From assembly GCA_018241225.1 (NCBI GenBank), contig JAFEEG010000028.1, positions 62,001 to 126,000 of the forward strand: 64,000 nucleotides of DNA, in the 5' to 3' direction. How positions within the stretch are numbered: the stretch's first letter is position 1; every line of letters starts with the position of its first letter. The notes under the pieces are model-generated. The model ran no database searches. It saw only the letters and a program-made list of their open reading frames with translations, and was not told the DNA's origin. This stretch comes from Pseudomonadota bacterium. Lineage in GTDB: Bacteria; Pseudomonadota; Gammaproteobacteria; Burkholderiales; Burkholderiaceae_C. Of the stretch, positions 36,444-43,904 are shown in pieces. The translations under genes and the position numbers were made by a program.

Positions 36444-37070
36444 TTACGCTGGACGCCTGGCCAGCAGGGCCCAGACGCCGGCGGCCGACAGAAGCGAGCC
36501 ACCCGCGATGTTGAAGCCGCGCTGTGCCCGCGGCGAGGCCAGGAAGCGGCGCGCAGAACTGGCGAACATCGCATACAGGGTGGCGTTGAGCGTGGCCATG
36601 ACCACGAAGGTCAGCGCCAGCAGCGTCATCTGCCGCGACACGTCGCCCGCCTGGTTGATGAACTGCGGCAGGAAGGCCACGAAGAACACGATGCCCTTCG
36701 GGTTGAGCGCGGTCACCAGGTAGGTGTTGGCAAACAGGCGCCAGCGCGAGCCAGGCACGGTCGGCGCGCTCAGCGTGGCCGGCGAGATGCCGGCGCGCAG
36801 CAGCTTGATACCCAGGAAGAGCAGGTACAGCCCGCCCACGTACTTCACCACCGTGAACCAGAAGGCCGACGCCGACAACAGCGCCCCCAGGCCGAGCACC
36901 GAGAACACCAGCGCGGTCGAGTCGCCCAGTGCCACTGCCGCCACCAGCGGCACATTGGCGCGGCGTCCGTGCGCCATCGAGTAGCTGATGACGGTGAGGA
37001 TGGTGGGCCCCGGGATGATCAGCAGCAGGGCCGAAGCGGCGACGAACGCGAACCAGAGTTGAATGGACAT
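36444..37070 (-). CDS. LysE/RhtB-family amino acid exporter
   Basis: 208 residues, about six membrane helices. LLLIIPGPTILTVISYSMAHGRRA and GLYLLFLGIKLLRAG are the family signatures, with TALNPKGIVFFVAFLPQF in the second half. ATG 37070 chosen by comparison with family starts. Paralogous to the protein encoded at 35250 but clearly distinct. Followed after 14 bp by DUF1697; the whole run 38216 to 34809 is on one strand and may form one or two transcripts. Confidence 0.88.
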   Translation of the reverse strand: MSIQLWFAFVAASALLLIIPGPTILTVISYSMAHGRRANVPLVAAVALGDSTALVFSVLGLGALLSASAFWFTVVKYVGGLYLLFLGIKLLRAGISPATLSAPTVPGSRWRLFANTYLVTALNPKGIVFFVAFLPQFINQAGDVSRQMTLLALTFVVMATLNATLYAMFASSARRFLASPRAQRGFNIAGGSLLSAAGVWALLARRPA

Positions 37071-37090
37071 GCGGTGTCTCCGGAGTGGGC

Positions 37091-37507
37091 TTAGCGACGC
37101 GCCTGCACGTGCCGCGCGAAGTTGTCGAGAATGGCCTGCCAGCCCCCGCGCTGCTGCTCCAGCGGAAATTCGTTCTCCGGGTCGAAGCTCACGCGCACCA
37201 GCACGCCCGCCGCGCCCTGGTCGATGAACTCGACCTTGGCATTGCGCTCGCCAAAGGCGTATTCGATGAGCTGGTTGGGGACGATGCGGGTGTAGGTGCC
37301 GGCAAAGTCGAAGCCCATGCTGCCGTCCTTGGCCTCCATGCGGGAAGAAAACACGCCGCCTTCGCGCAGGTCGACCGTGGCTGCGGTGGTGTGCCAGTCG
37401 GGCGACGCCGCATTCCACTGCTTGATGTCTTCAGGCGTGGTGTAGGCACGCCAGACTTCGGACACAGGCGCGGAAACATTGGCTTCAACAGTGATCTTCG
37501 TGGTCAT
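37091..37507 (-). CDS. SRPBCC/AHSA1-family protein
   Basis: 138 residues of the START-like SRPBCC fold: ITVEANVSAPVSEVWRAYTTPEDIKQW at the start, FSSRMEAKDGSMGFDFAGTY in the middle strands and GGWQAILDNFARHV as the C-terminal helix. Members bind hydrophobic ligands in a cavity; the bacterial AHSA1 group has no settled function. It lies 20 bp upstream of the LysE-type gene at 36444 on the same strand. Confidence 0.85.
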   Translation of the reverse strand: MTTKITVEANVSAPVSEVWRAYTTPEDIKQWNAASPDWHTTAATVDLREGGVFSSRMEAKDGSMGFDFAGTYTRIVPNQLIEYAFGERNAKVEFIDQGAAGVLVRVSFDPENEFPLEQQRGGWQAILDNFARHVQARR

Positions 37508-37544
37508 GAAATCTCCGAAAGGAAGGATCGCGAGAACAGCGTTT

Positions 37545-38216
37545 CTACTTCAAGTCGCTCTTGCGCGCTGCGGCGCGCTTGGGCGGCATCAGGTGGATGG
37601 TCTCGCCGCGCGCCAGCATGGCCACCAGCTGTTCGATGCGGCGCGCCCGCGTGGCCGGCAGCTTGGGCTCCTGCACCCGGTAGAGGATGGCGAAGCGATT
37701 CGCGCCGTTGATCGTGGCGAAGAAATCGGCGGCGGCCTTGTTGGCATCCAGCGCCGCCTGAAGGTCGGCCGGGACGGTGGCCTCGCTTTGCGATGCGTAG
37801 GCCGCGTCCCAGCGGCCATCGGCTTTCGCGGCCTGCGCCTGCGCCAGGCCGGCGGACTGCATCCGGCCCGCTTCGATCAGTCGAGATGCGGTGCGGCAGT
37901 TGACCTGCGACCACTTGCTGCGCGCCGTGCGCGGCGTAAAGCGAACCAGCCACCACAGATCGTCATAGCCCTGGAGCTGGCCGTCGATCCATCCGTGGCA
38001 CAGGGCTTCCTCGATGGCCTCGGCCCGGCCCACGCTTGGCGCGGGGTTGCCCTTTTTTGCCAGCTTGAGCCACAGGCCCTTTTCCTTGCCGCCGCGACGC
38101 CCCAGCCAGCGCGCCCAGGCCGCGGCGTCGGCAAAAGGCAGCACCGGCAGTCCGGCCAGGACTTCTTCCTGCGGCTTGTGCGACGCAGCCGCCTGCGCGT
38201 TGGGACGAGTGCTCAT
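37545..38216 (-). CDS. YdeI/OmpD-associated family protein
   Basis: 223 residues. The family pattern is clear: WLKLAKKGNPAPSVGRAEAIEEALCHGWIDGQ and FTPRTARSKWSQVNCRTASRLIEAGRM, then the basic C-terminal helix (ATRARRIEQLVAMLARGE, PPKRAAARKSDLK). The function of this group is not established; some E. coli work ties YdeI to peptide resistance. ATG 38216 chosen; the open frame further upstream crosses into the divergent MFS gene. Confidence 0.82.
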   Translation of the reverse strand: MSTRPNAQAAASHKPQEEVLAGLPVLPFADAAAWARWLGRRGGKEKGLWLKLAKKGNPAPSVGRAEAIEEALCHGWIDGQLQGYDDLWWLVRFTPRTARSKWSQVNCRTASRLIEAGRMQSAGLAQAQAAKADGRWDAAYASQSEATVPADLQAALDANKAAADFFATINGANRFAILYRVQEPKLPATRARRIEQLVAMLARGETIHLMPPKRAAARKSDLK

Positions 38217-38304
38217 CGCGGCATTGTGACGGCGCGCATGAACCAGGGTCATCCCCTGCGCAGTGGGCAGCCCGCGCGCATTGCCGCTAGAGTTGTCGGC
38301 CCTC

Positions 38305-39540
38305 ATGCCATCTCTTCCCAGCCCTTCCACCGCCGCGCCCCAGGCCGTCACCGCTTCTCCCAGCCTCGCGCGCCAATGGCTGCTGGGCGCCAGCCTGATC
38401 CTCATCGCGTTCAACCTGCGGCCCGTGTTCGGCAGCATCTCCGTGCTGCTGCCCGAGGTGATGCGCGATACCGGCATGGGCCCCACGGGCGCCAGCCTGC
38501 TGACCACGCTGCCGCTGCTGTGCCTGGGCATCTTCGCCATTCCCGCGCCGGCACTGGCGCGCCGCTTCGGACCGGAGCGCGTGCTGCTGGGTGCGCTGGT
38601 GCTCATCTGCGTGGGCACCTTGCTGCGTGGCACCGGCCACCTGGGGACGCTGTTCATGTCCACCGCGCTGGCCGGCGCCGGCATTGCGGTGGGCAACGTG
38701 CTGCTGCCGGGCCTGGTCAAGCGCGACTTCGCCCGGCACGCGGCCATGATGACCGGCCTGTACACGCTGGCGGTGTGCGGCGGCGCGTCCAGTTCCACCG
38801 CCTTTACCGTGCCGCTGGAGCGCAACGTGTTCCATGGCCAATGGGCATTGACGCTGGCCGCCTGGGCATTGCCGGCGGCCTTGGTGCTCATCCTTTGGGC
38901 ACCGCAGGCACTGGCCGCCCGCCCGCTGCCCGCACACGCGCAGCCACGCAGCGGCAGCCTGTGGCACGACAAGCTGGCCTGGCAGGTGACGGGCTTCATG
39001 GGCCTGCAATCGGCCCTCGCCTACATCGTGCTGGGCTGGCTGGCGCCGCTGCTGCGCGAACGCGGACTCGACGGCGCCGAGGCGGGCTACGTGGTGGCGG
39101 TGTCGATCCTCGTGCAACTGGGCAGTTGCCTGGTCACGCCATCGATCGCGGCGCGCCGCAGCGACCAGCGCGCACTGGCCGTGGGCATGGCGGTCATCAC
39201 CTGCGTGGCGATGCTGGCCTTCATCTTCGCGCCGCTGTCCGGGCGCTGGCTGTGGGCCATGCTGCTGGGCCTGGGCCAGGGCGGCGCATTTGCACTGGCG
39301 TTGACCATCATCGTGCTGCGCTCGCCCGACGCGGGCACCACTGCACAGCTGTCGGCCATGGCGCAGGGCGGCGGCTACATCCTGGCCTCCGCCGGCCCGC
39401 TGCTGGCCGGCCTGTTGCGCGGCTGGACGGGTAGCTTCGAGTCCTCGGCCATCCTGTTCGTCGTCGTGTCCCTGGCAATGGCCTGGTGCGGATGGGGGGC
39501 GGGACGGCGCCTGCTGGTCAAGCCGCGCACAGCGGCCTAG
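38305..39540 (+). CDS. MFS transporter, CynX/NimT type
   Basis: 411 residues, about twelve membrane segments. LIAFNLRPVFGSISVLLPEVM at helix 1, GIAVGNVLLPGLVKRDF at the helix 4-5 region and LGLGQGGAFALALTIIVLRS in the C-terminal half are the signatures of the CynX/NimT (cyanate/nitroimidazole) branch. ATG 38305 is preferred to 38263 because the latter adds a non-family leader. It is followed after 8 bp by a hydratase-like gene, hinting at an organic-acid substrate. Confidence 0.82.
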   Translation: MPSLPSPSTAAPQAVTASPSLARQWLLGASLILIAFNLRPVFGSISVLLPEVMRDTGMGPTGASLLTTLPLLCLGIFAIPAPALARRFGPERVLLGALVLICVGTLLRGTGHLGTLFMSTALAGAGIAVGNVLLPGLVKRDFARHAAMMTGLYTLAVCGGASSSTAFTVPLERNVFHGQWALTLAAWALPAALVLILWAPQALAARPLPAHAQPRSGSLWHDKLAWQVTGFMGLQSALAYIVLGWLAPLLRERGLDGAEAGYVVAVSILVQLGSCLVTPSIAARRSDQRALAVGMAVITCVAMLAFIFAPLSGRWLWAMLLGLGQGGAFALALTIIVLRSPDAGTTAQLSAMAQGGGYILASAGPLLAGLLRGWTGSFESSAILFVVVSLAMAWCGWGAGRRLLVKPRTAA

Positions 39541-39548
39541 ACTGAGCC

Positions 39549-40358
39549 ATGACCATCTCGCCCGAGACTCTGCTGCAGCACACCGACGCCGGCACGCTGT
39601 GGCCCACGCAAGACCGCGATGCCGACAACTGGCCCGACCTCGAAGTGGCCTACCGCGACGCACTGGCCGTGCGCGCGCTGCGCGAAAAACGTGGTGAGAA
39701 GCCAGTGGGCTTCAAGGTCGGCTTTACCAACCGGACCATCTGGGAGCGCTACGGCGTCTTCGCGCCCATCTGGGGCACCGTGTGGGACACCACGCTCACC
39801 CGCGCCGAAGGCGACGAGGGCCGCCTGAACCTGGCCCAGCTCGCGCAGCCGCGGCTGGAGCCCGAAGTGGTGTTCGGCCTGCGCGCCACGCCGCCGCGCG
39901 CGCCCACGCTCGAGGCGCTGTTCGAGTGCATTGACTGGCTCGCGCCCGGCTTCGAGGTCGTGCAGTCGCACTGCGAGAACTGGAAGTTCAGCGCGCCCGA
40001 AACCGTGGCCGACAGCGGCCTGCACGGCCGACTGCTGGTGGGCCGCAGCGCGCCGGTGCGCTCGTTCGCCAGCAGCGGTGAAGCGCTCGACAAGCTGCTG
40101 GCCGCCAGCACCGTGCGCCTGTCGCACGGCACCCAGCAGATGGACCAGGGCCAGGGCGCCAACGTGCTCGACGGGCCGCTGCATGCGCTGCTGCACTTTG
40201 TCGAGGAGCTGCAGGAATACGCAGGCGCGCCCGACCTCAAACCCGGTGACGTGGTCACCACGGGCACCTGGACCGACGCCTGGCCGGTACAGGCAGGACA
40301 GACATGGCGCGCGGACTTTGCAGCACCCCTGCCCCCACTGACCGTCCACTTCGACTAG
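39549..40358 (+). CDS. 2-keto-4-pentenoate hydratase-like protein (FAH superfamily)
   Basis: 269 residues. The metal-binding FAH-fold pattern of MhpD/XylJ-type hydratases: GFKVGFTN, then the LEPEVVFGL segment carrying the paired glutamate ligand, a GFEVVQS stretch, and LKPGDVVTTGTWTDAWPV at the end. Such enzymes hydrate 2-hydroxypenta-2,4-dienoates in meta-cleavage routes. It starts 8 bp after the MFS gene, so transport and hydration of a related acid is plausible. The degraded compound cannot be named. Confidence 0.75.
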   Translation: MTISPETLLQHTDAGTLWPTQDRDADNWPDLEVAYRDALAVRALREKRGEKPVGFKVGFTNRTIWERYGVFAPIWGTVWDTTLTRAEGDEGRLNLAQLAQPRLEPEVVFGLRATPPRAPTLEALFECIDWLAPGFEVVQSHCENWKFSAPETVADSGLHGRLLVGRSAPVRSFASSGEALDKLLAASTVRLSHGTQQMDQGQGANVLDGPLHALLHFVEELQEYAGAPDLKPGDVVTTGTWTDAWPVQAGQTWRADFAAPLPPLTVHFD

Positions 40359-40410
40359 ATCCCTAACACTAAGGTTGACAGGCCACGCGGGCCGGTCCCA
40401 CTATGCGCAC

Positions 40411-40983
40411 GTGAACGATCAAGAACAGGGGACTGGAATCGGCTGGCTGCTGGCATGGCTCGTTTTTGGCCTGCTGACTGCTCTCGAAGCTGGCGCATTG
40501 GCCATGCGTGCGGGCGGCGAATGGGGCGCCCTGTACTCGCTCGCCTTTCTGGTCTGTGGCCTGGTCTGCCTGGGCGTTCTCCTTTTCGGCGCCATCGCCC
40601 ATGCACGGCCAGCGAAGACATACGCCCCCATCGCAATTTCGCTGTTGGTGCTGCTGGGGTGCCTGTGGGGCCTCTATGGCCGCGGAGAAAGCGCGAGCGG
40701 CATCACCACGGCGCTGTTCGGCGCCGCCTATTCGACGATCTGCCTGCTCGCAGGTCTCCTGGCCCTGGCCATCGCGGGGCGCAAGCGGCGCGCCAATGAA
40801 CAGCGCCTGGCCGAGGCCAACGCAGAGCGCGATCGACGCCGCCGCCTCGAAGGCGTGCGCGCCGAATCCTCGGCGCTGGCCGCAGCCGCCGCTGCGGCAG
40901 CCGCCAACGCCGACGGAAGCGACCCCCTGGGGCCCGACAGCGACTTCGTACTGCCGTCCCGGCCCAAGTGGGAAGAGAGCTAG
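40411..40983 (+). CDS. hypothetical four-helix membrane protein
   Basis: 190 residues from GTG 40411 (VNDQEQGTG). Four hydrophobic segments (about 8-30, 38-60, 68-87, 96-118) are followed by a basic, alanine-rich cytoplasmic tail with coiled-coil character (RKRRANEQRLAEANAERDRRRRLEG) and a 10-residue alanine run. No family recognised. The TTG at 40375 would be a longer alternative start. Two inverted repeats directly after the stop suggest it is transcribed alone. Confidence 0.65.
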   Translation: MNDQEQGTGIGWLLAWLVFGLLTALEAGALAMRAGGEWGALYSLAFLVCGLVCLGVLLFGAIAHARPAKTYAPIAISLLVLLGCLWGLYGRGESASGITTALFGAAYSTICLLAGLLALAIAGRKRRANEQRLAEANAERDRRRRLEGVRAESSALAAAAAAAAANADGSDPLGPDSDFVLPSRPKWEES

Positions 40984-41020
40984 CACGCCAGGCGTGCGGC
41001 ACCGGGCGCTTCGGCGCCTG
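40983..41020. terminator. two tandem inverted repeats after the membrane-protein gene
   Basis: GCACGCC-A-GGCGTGC at 40983-40997 begins in the stop codon. CGGGCGC-TTCG-GCGCCTG at 41003-41020 is a 7-bp stem (one G-T pair) with a TTCG tetraloop, an unusually stable fold. There is no T-tract. Confidence 0.5.
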
Positions 41021-41063
41021 AACTACCATCGGCGCCTCTCTTGTCCCCACCACCAGACCCTGC

Positions 41064-42335
41064 ATGTCCGCCACCGTCCTGCTGCTTCAGCTCATCGTCA
41101 TCCTCGGCACCGCGCGTGCCTGCGGCTGGTTGCTGCGCCACCTGGGCCAGCCGGCCGTGGTGGGCGAGATGGCGGCCGGCCTGATGCTCGGCCCGATCGT
41201 CATGGGCGCGCTGTTCCCGCATTGGCACGCGCAGCTTTTTCCGCCCACCGCGCTCGCAGGCCTGCAGGCCCTGGCCACCGTCGGGCTGGTGCTCTTCATG
41301 TTCGTGGTCGGGCTGGAACTGCGCTCGCACCAGGGCATGCGCTCGCTGATCAAGTCGGCTGGCGCGGTCGGCATTCTGAGTGTCGCCGTGCCGCTGGTGC
41401 TGGGCGTGGCCATTTCTCCGCTGCTCTATCCGGCCCTGGTGCCGGCCGGCGTCGGCTACTGGCCCTTTGCGGGGTTCATGGCGGCGGCGTTGTCCATCAC
41501 CGCCTTTCCCGTGATGGCGCGCATCCTGAAGGATCGCGGGCAGACGCACACTTCGTTCGGACAACTCTCGATGGGTGCCGCAGCCGTGGCCGACATGTTC
41601 GCCTGGATCCTGCTGGCCGTCGTGGTGGCCTGGACCGGCGCAAGCGAAGGCACGGCGGGCCTGGTGAAGACCGGCGGCGGCGTGCTGGCCATGCTGGTGC
41701 TGCTGTTCCTTGCCGTCAAGCCGCTGTTCGCCTGGCTGCTGCGCCGCCACGCGCGTGACGGCGAACTCTCCCCCGCCATGATGGCCTCGCTCATGCTCGG
41801 GCTGCTGGGCACCGCGCTGTTCAGCGAATGGGTGGGCCTGCATGCGGTGTTCGGCGCATTCCTGTTCGGCGCCATATTGCCCCGCGATGACCGCCTGCTC
41901 GACCCGTTGGTGCAGCGCATCGAGCCCATGTCCATCGCCGTGCTGATGCCGCTGTTCTTCGCGCTGGCCGGCCTGGGCACCACGTCGGATGCCTTCGTCT
42001 CGGGCAGCCTGGGGCTGTGCCTGCTCGTCATCTTCGTGGCGGCCCTGGGCAAGATTGCCGGCGGTGCGGCCGGTGCGCGCCTGTCGGGCTACGGCTGGCG
42101 CGACAGCCTGGCCACCGGCTCGCTGATGAATGCGCGCGGCCTCATGGAGCTGATCGTGATGAAGATCGGCCTGGACGCCGGCCTCATCGGCCCGCAGCTG
42201 TTCACCATGCTGCTGCTCATGGCGCTGGTGACCACCGCCATGACCAGCCCGATGCTCAGCCTCGTGCAGGGTCGCCGCGTGGCCCCCGTCGTGCCGCAGG
42301 GCGAGTCCGGCAACGCCGGCAATTGCCCGCCCTGA
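41064..42335 (+). CDS. CPA2-family cation/proton antiporter
   Basis: 423 residues, about twelve membrane segments. Typical of KefB/GerN-like monovalent cation/H+ antiporters: LGQPAVVGEMAAGLMLGPIVMG, LFMFVVGLELR, AALSITAFPVMARILKDRG, GAAAVADMFAWILLA (the functional aspartate) and SLMNARGLMELIVMKIGLDAG. No TrkA-N (RCK) domain follows, so it is not a full Kef channel. The exchanged ion (Na+, K+) is not readable. Confidence 0.85.
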   Translation: MSATVLLLQLIVILGTARACGWLLRHLGQPAVVGEMAAGLMLGPIVMGALFPHWHAQLFPPTALAGLQALATVGLVLFMFVVGLELRSHQGMRSLIKSAGAVGILSVAVPLVLGVAISPLLYPALVPAGVGYWPFAGFMAAALSITAFPVMARILKDRGQTHTSFGQLSMGAAAVADMFAWILLAVVVAWTGASEGTAGLVKTGGGVLAMLVLLFLAVKPLFAWLLRRHARDGELSPAMMASLMLGLLGTALFSEWVGLHAVFGAFLFGAILPRDDRLLDPLVQRIEPMSIAVLMPLFFALAGLGTTSDAFVSGSLGLCLLVIFVAALGKIAGGAAGARLSGYGWRDSLATGSLMNARGLMELIVMKIGLDAGLIGPQLFTMLLLMALVTTAMTSPMLSLVQGRRVAPVVPQGESGNAGNCPP

Positions 42336-42362
42336 ACACACGCGCGGCCCGAGCTTCATAGA

Positions 42363-42962
42363 ATGGGCCTCATGGCATTCCATGAACCCGACTACGCACC
42401 CGACGCCTTCGAGGTCCGGGTAAGCGAACTGCTGGTCGCCACACCCGAGGGCGGCGACCAACTCATCGACAAGGCCGTGCCCGAGGTGCTGCGCATGATC
42501 CGCGAGCACCTCAAGATGGACGTGGTGTTCGTTTCCGAGTTCGTCGACGGCCAGCGCGTGTTCCGCCGCCTCGACACCTCGCCCACGGCACGCGTGATCG
42601 AGGTCGGCCAGTCCTCGCCGCTGGAGCAGTCGTTCTGCCAGCGCGTGATCGACGGGCGCCTGCCGCGGCTGGTGCAAGACCTGGCGCAGGAGCCCAGCCT
42701 GCCCGAGCTGCCGCCCACCGACTTCCCCATTGGTGCGCACCTGAGCACGCCCATCGTGCTCAACGACGGCCGTGTCTACGGCACGCTGTGCTGCTTCAGC
42801 TTCGCGCCAAACCCCACGCTCACCGAGCGCGACCTGAAGAAGCTCGAGCTGTCTGCCCAGCTCACGGCGCGCAAGATCAACGAAGGCCTCACGCGCGCGG
42901 CCGACAAGGCCATGTCCAACTGGTCGCTCGAGCCGCAGGCCGCGCCGCCGCACAGGCGTTGA
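42363..42962 (+). CDS. GAF-domain protein
   Basis: 199 residues, essentially one GAF domain (about 35-180): VLRMIREHLKMDVVFVSEFVDGQRVFRRLD, SPLEQSFCQRVIDGRLPRLVQDL, IGAHLSTPIVLNDGRVYGTLCCFSF. The SFCQRVIDG and GTLCCFS segments resemble GAF sensors that sit before diguanylate cyclase or phosphodiesterase domains, but no output domain is attached. It starts 27 bp after the antiporter, so it may sense something for that transporter. Confidence 0.8.
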   Translation: MGLMAFHEPDYAPDAFEVRVSELLVATPEGGDQLIDKAVPEVLRMIREHLKMDVVFVSEFVDGQRVFRRLDTSPTARVIEVGQSSPLEQSFCQRVIDGRLPRLVQDLAQEPSLPELPPTDFPIGAHLSTPIVLNDGRVYGTLCCFSFAPNPTLTERDLKKLELSAQLTARKINEGLTRAADKAMSNWSLEPQAAPPHRR

Positions 42963-43005
42963 CGCGGCAACGGGCGGCGCTCGCCGTTCCGTTGTTCTCG
43001 CTCAC

Positions 43006-43755
43006 TCAGTACGCAGCCACGGCGCGTTCGTTGGTGGACAGCGGATAGCTCAGCGACGGATACCAGTCCCTGCCGCGGCCCTGCGGCGTCATGTCCAGGA
43101 TGTTCCACAGCGGCATCGGGTCGGGGGCGCCGCGCGGGTCCTGGCCCGGGTCGGCGGTTTCCATGCCCATCTCGCTGCCCCAGAAATGGCGGATGGTGCT
43201 GCCCTCGCGCTTGAACACGTTGAACATCGCGTTGTCCTGGCCCGAGGCCGGGTCTTCGTTCGCATAGTCCTGGTTGTAGGTGGTGCCAGCGCTCGAATAA
43301 AGGCGCAGGTGGCGCCAGCCGCGCTCGATGGCAAAGGACATCATTCGGCTGATGGGCGAGCGCGCCACCACCACGAAGGCCGTGCGCTGCAGGATGTCGG
43401 GCATCTCGCCGTCCAGCGCGCTGAGCATCGAGGTGCACATGGGGCAAGGCCGCTCGCGCTGCGGGCCGTACATCCAGTTGTAGACGACGAGCGAATCGTG
43501 GTCGCCGAACAACTCGGACAGGAGCACCGCGCCCTGCGTGCCCTGAAAGGCGTAGTCGTGCGGCACCTCGCCGCCCGGCGGCAGCGCGCGGCGCAACGCC
43601 GCCACCCGCTCGATCTTGCGACGCAGGTCGATCTCCTCGGCCAACAGCGCGAGCCGCGCGTCGCGATACGCAGGGTTCTCGCCCGGAAAGTGCCACTGGG
43701 TGCGGCGGGCCAGTTCGATGGCGGAAGGCAGGGGACGGTCGGCGGCGGCGGGCAT
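43006..43755 (-). CDS. DUF899 thioredoxin-like protein
   Basis: 249 residues. DUF899 pattern: YAFQGTQGAVLLSELFGDHDSLVVYNWMYGP, RPCPMCTSMLSALDGEMPDI (a CPMC centre in a thioredoxin-like fold), AFVVVARSPISRMMSFAIERGW, and PLWNILDMTPQGRGRDWYPSL. Proteins of this family are annotated as predicted dithiol-disulfide oxidoreductases. No signal peptide. ATG 43755 chosen; the frame continues upstream into the acylase gene region without plausible coding. Confidence 0.85.
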   Translation of the reverse strand: MPAAADRPLPSAIELARRTQWHFPGENPAYRDARLALLAEEIDLRRKIERVAALRRALPPGGEVPHDYAFQGTQGAVLLSELFGDHDSLVVYNWMYGPQRERPCPMCTSMLSALDGEMPDILQRTAFVVVARSPISRMMSFAIERGWRHLRLYSSAGTTYNQDYANEDPASGQDNAMFNVFKREGSTIRHFWGSEMGMETADPGQDPRGAPDPMPLWNILDMTPQGRGRDWYPSLSYPLSTNERAVAAY

Positions 43756-43904
43756 GCTTGACTCCTTTGTTGTCGCTTGCGGAATCCGTGCATGTTCGCG
43801 CCTGTGCGCGGCCCCGTCTGCGGGATGGCGCCTACAGAAGTCGTGCGCTTGGGCGTACGCGCAGCCTGTGCTCCCCTGCCTGCATGGCGCAAGGACGTGA
43901 TCGA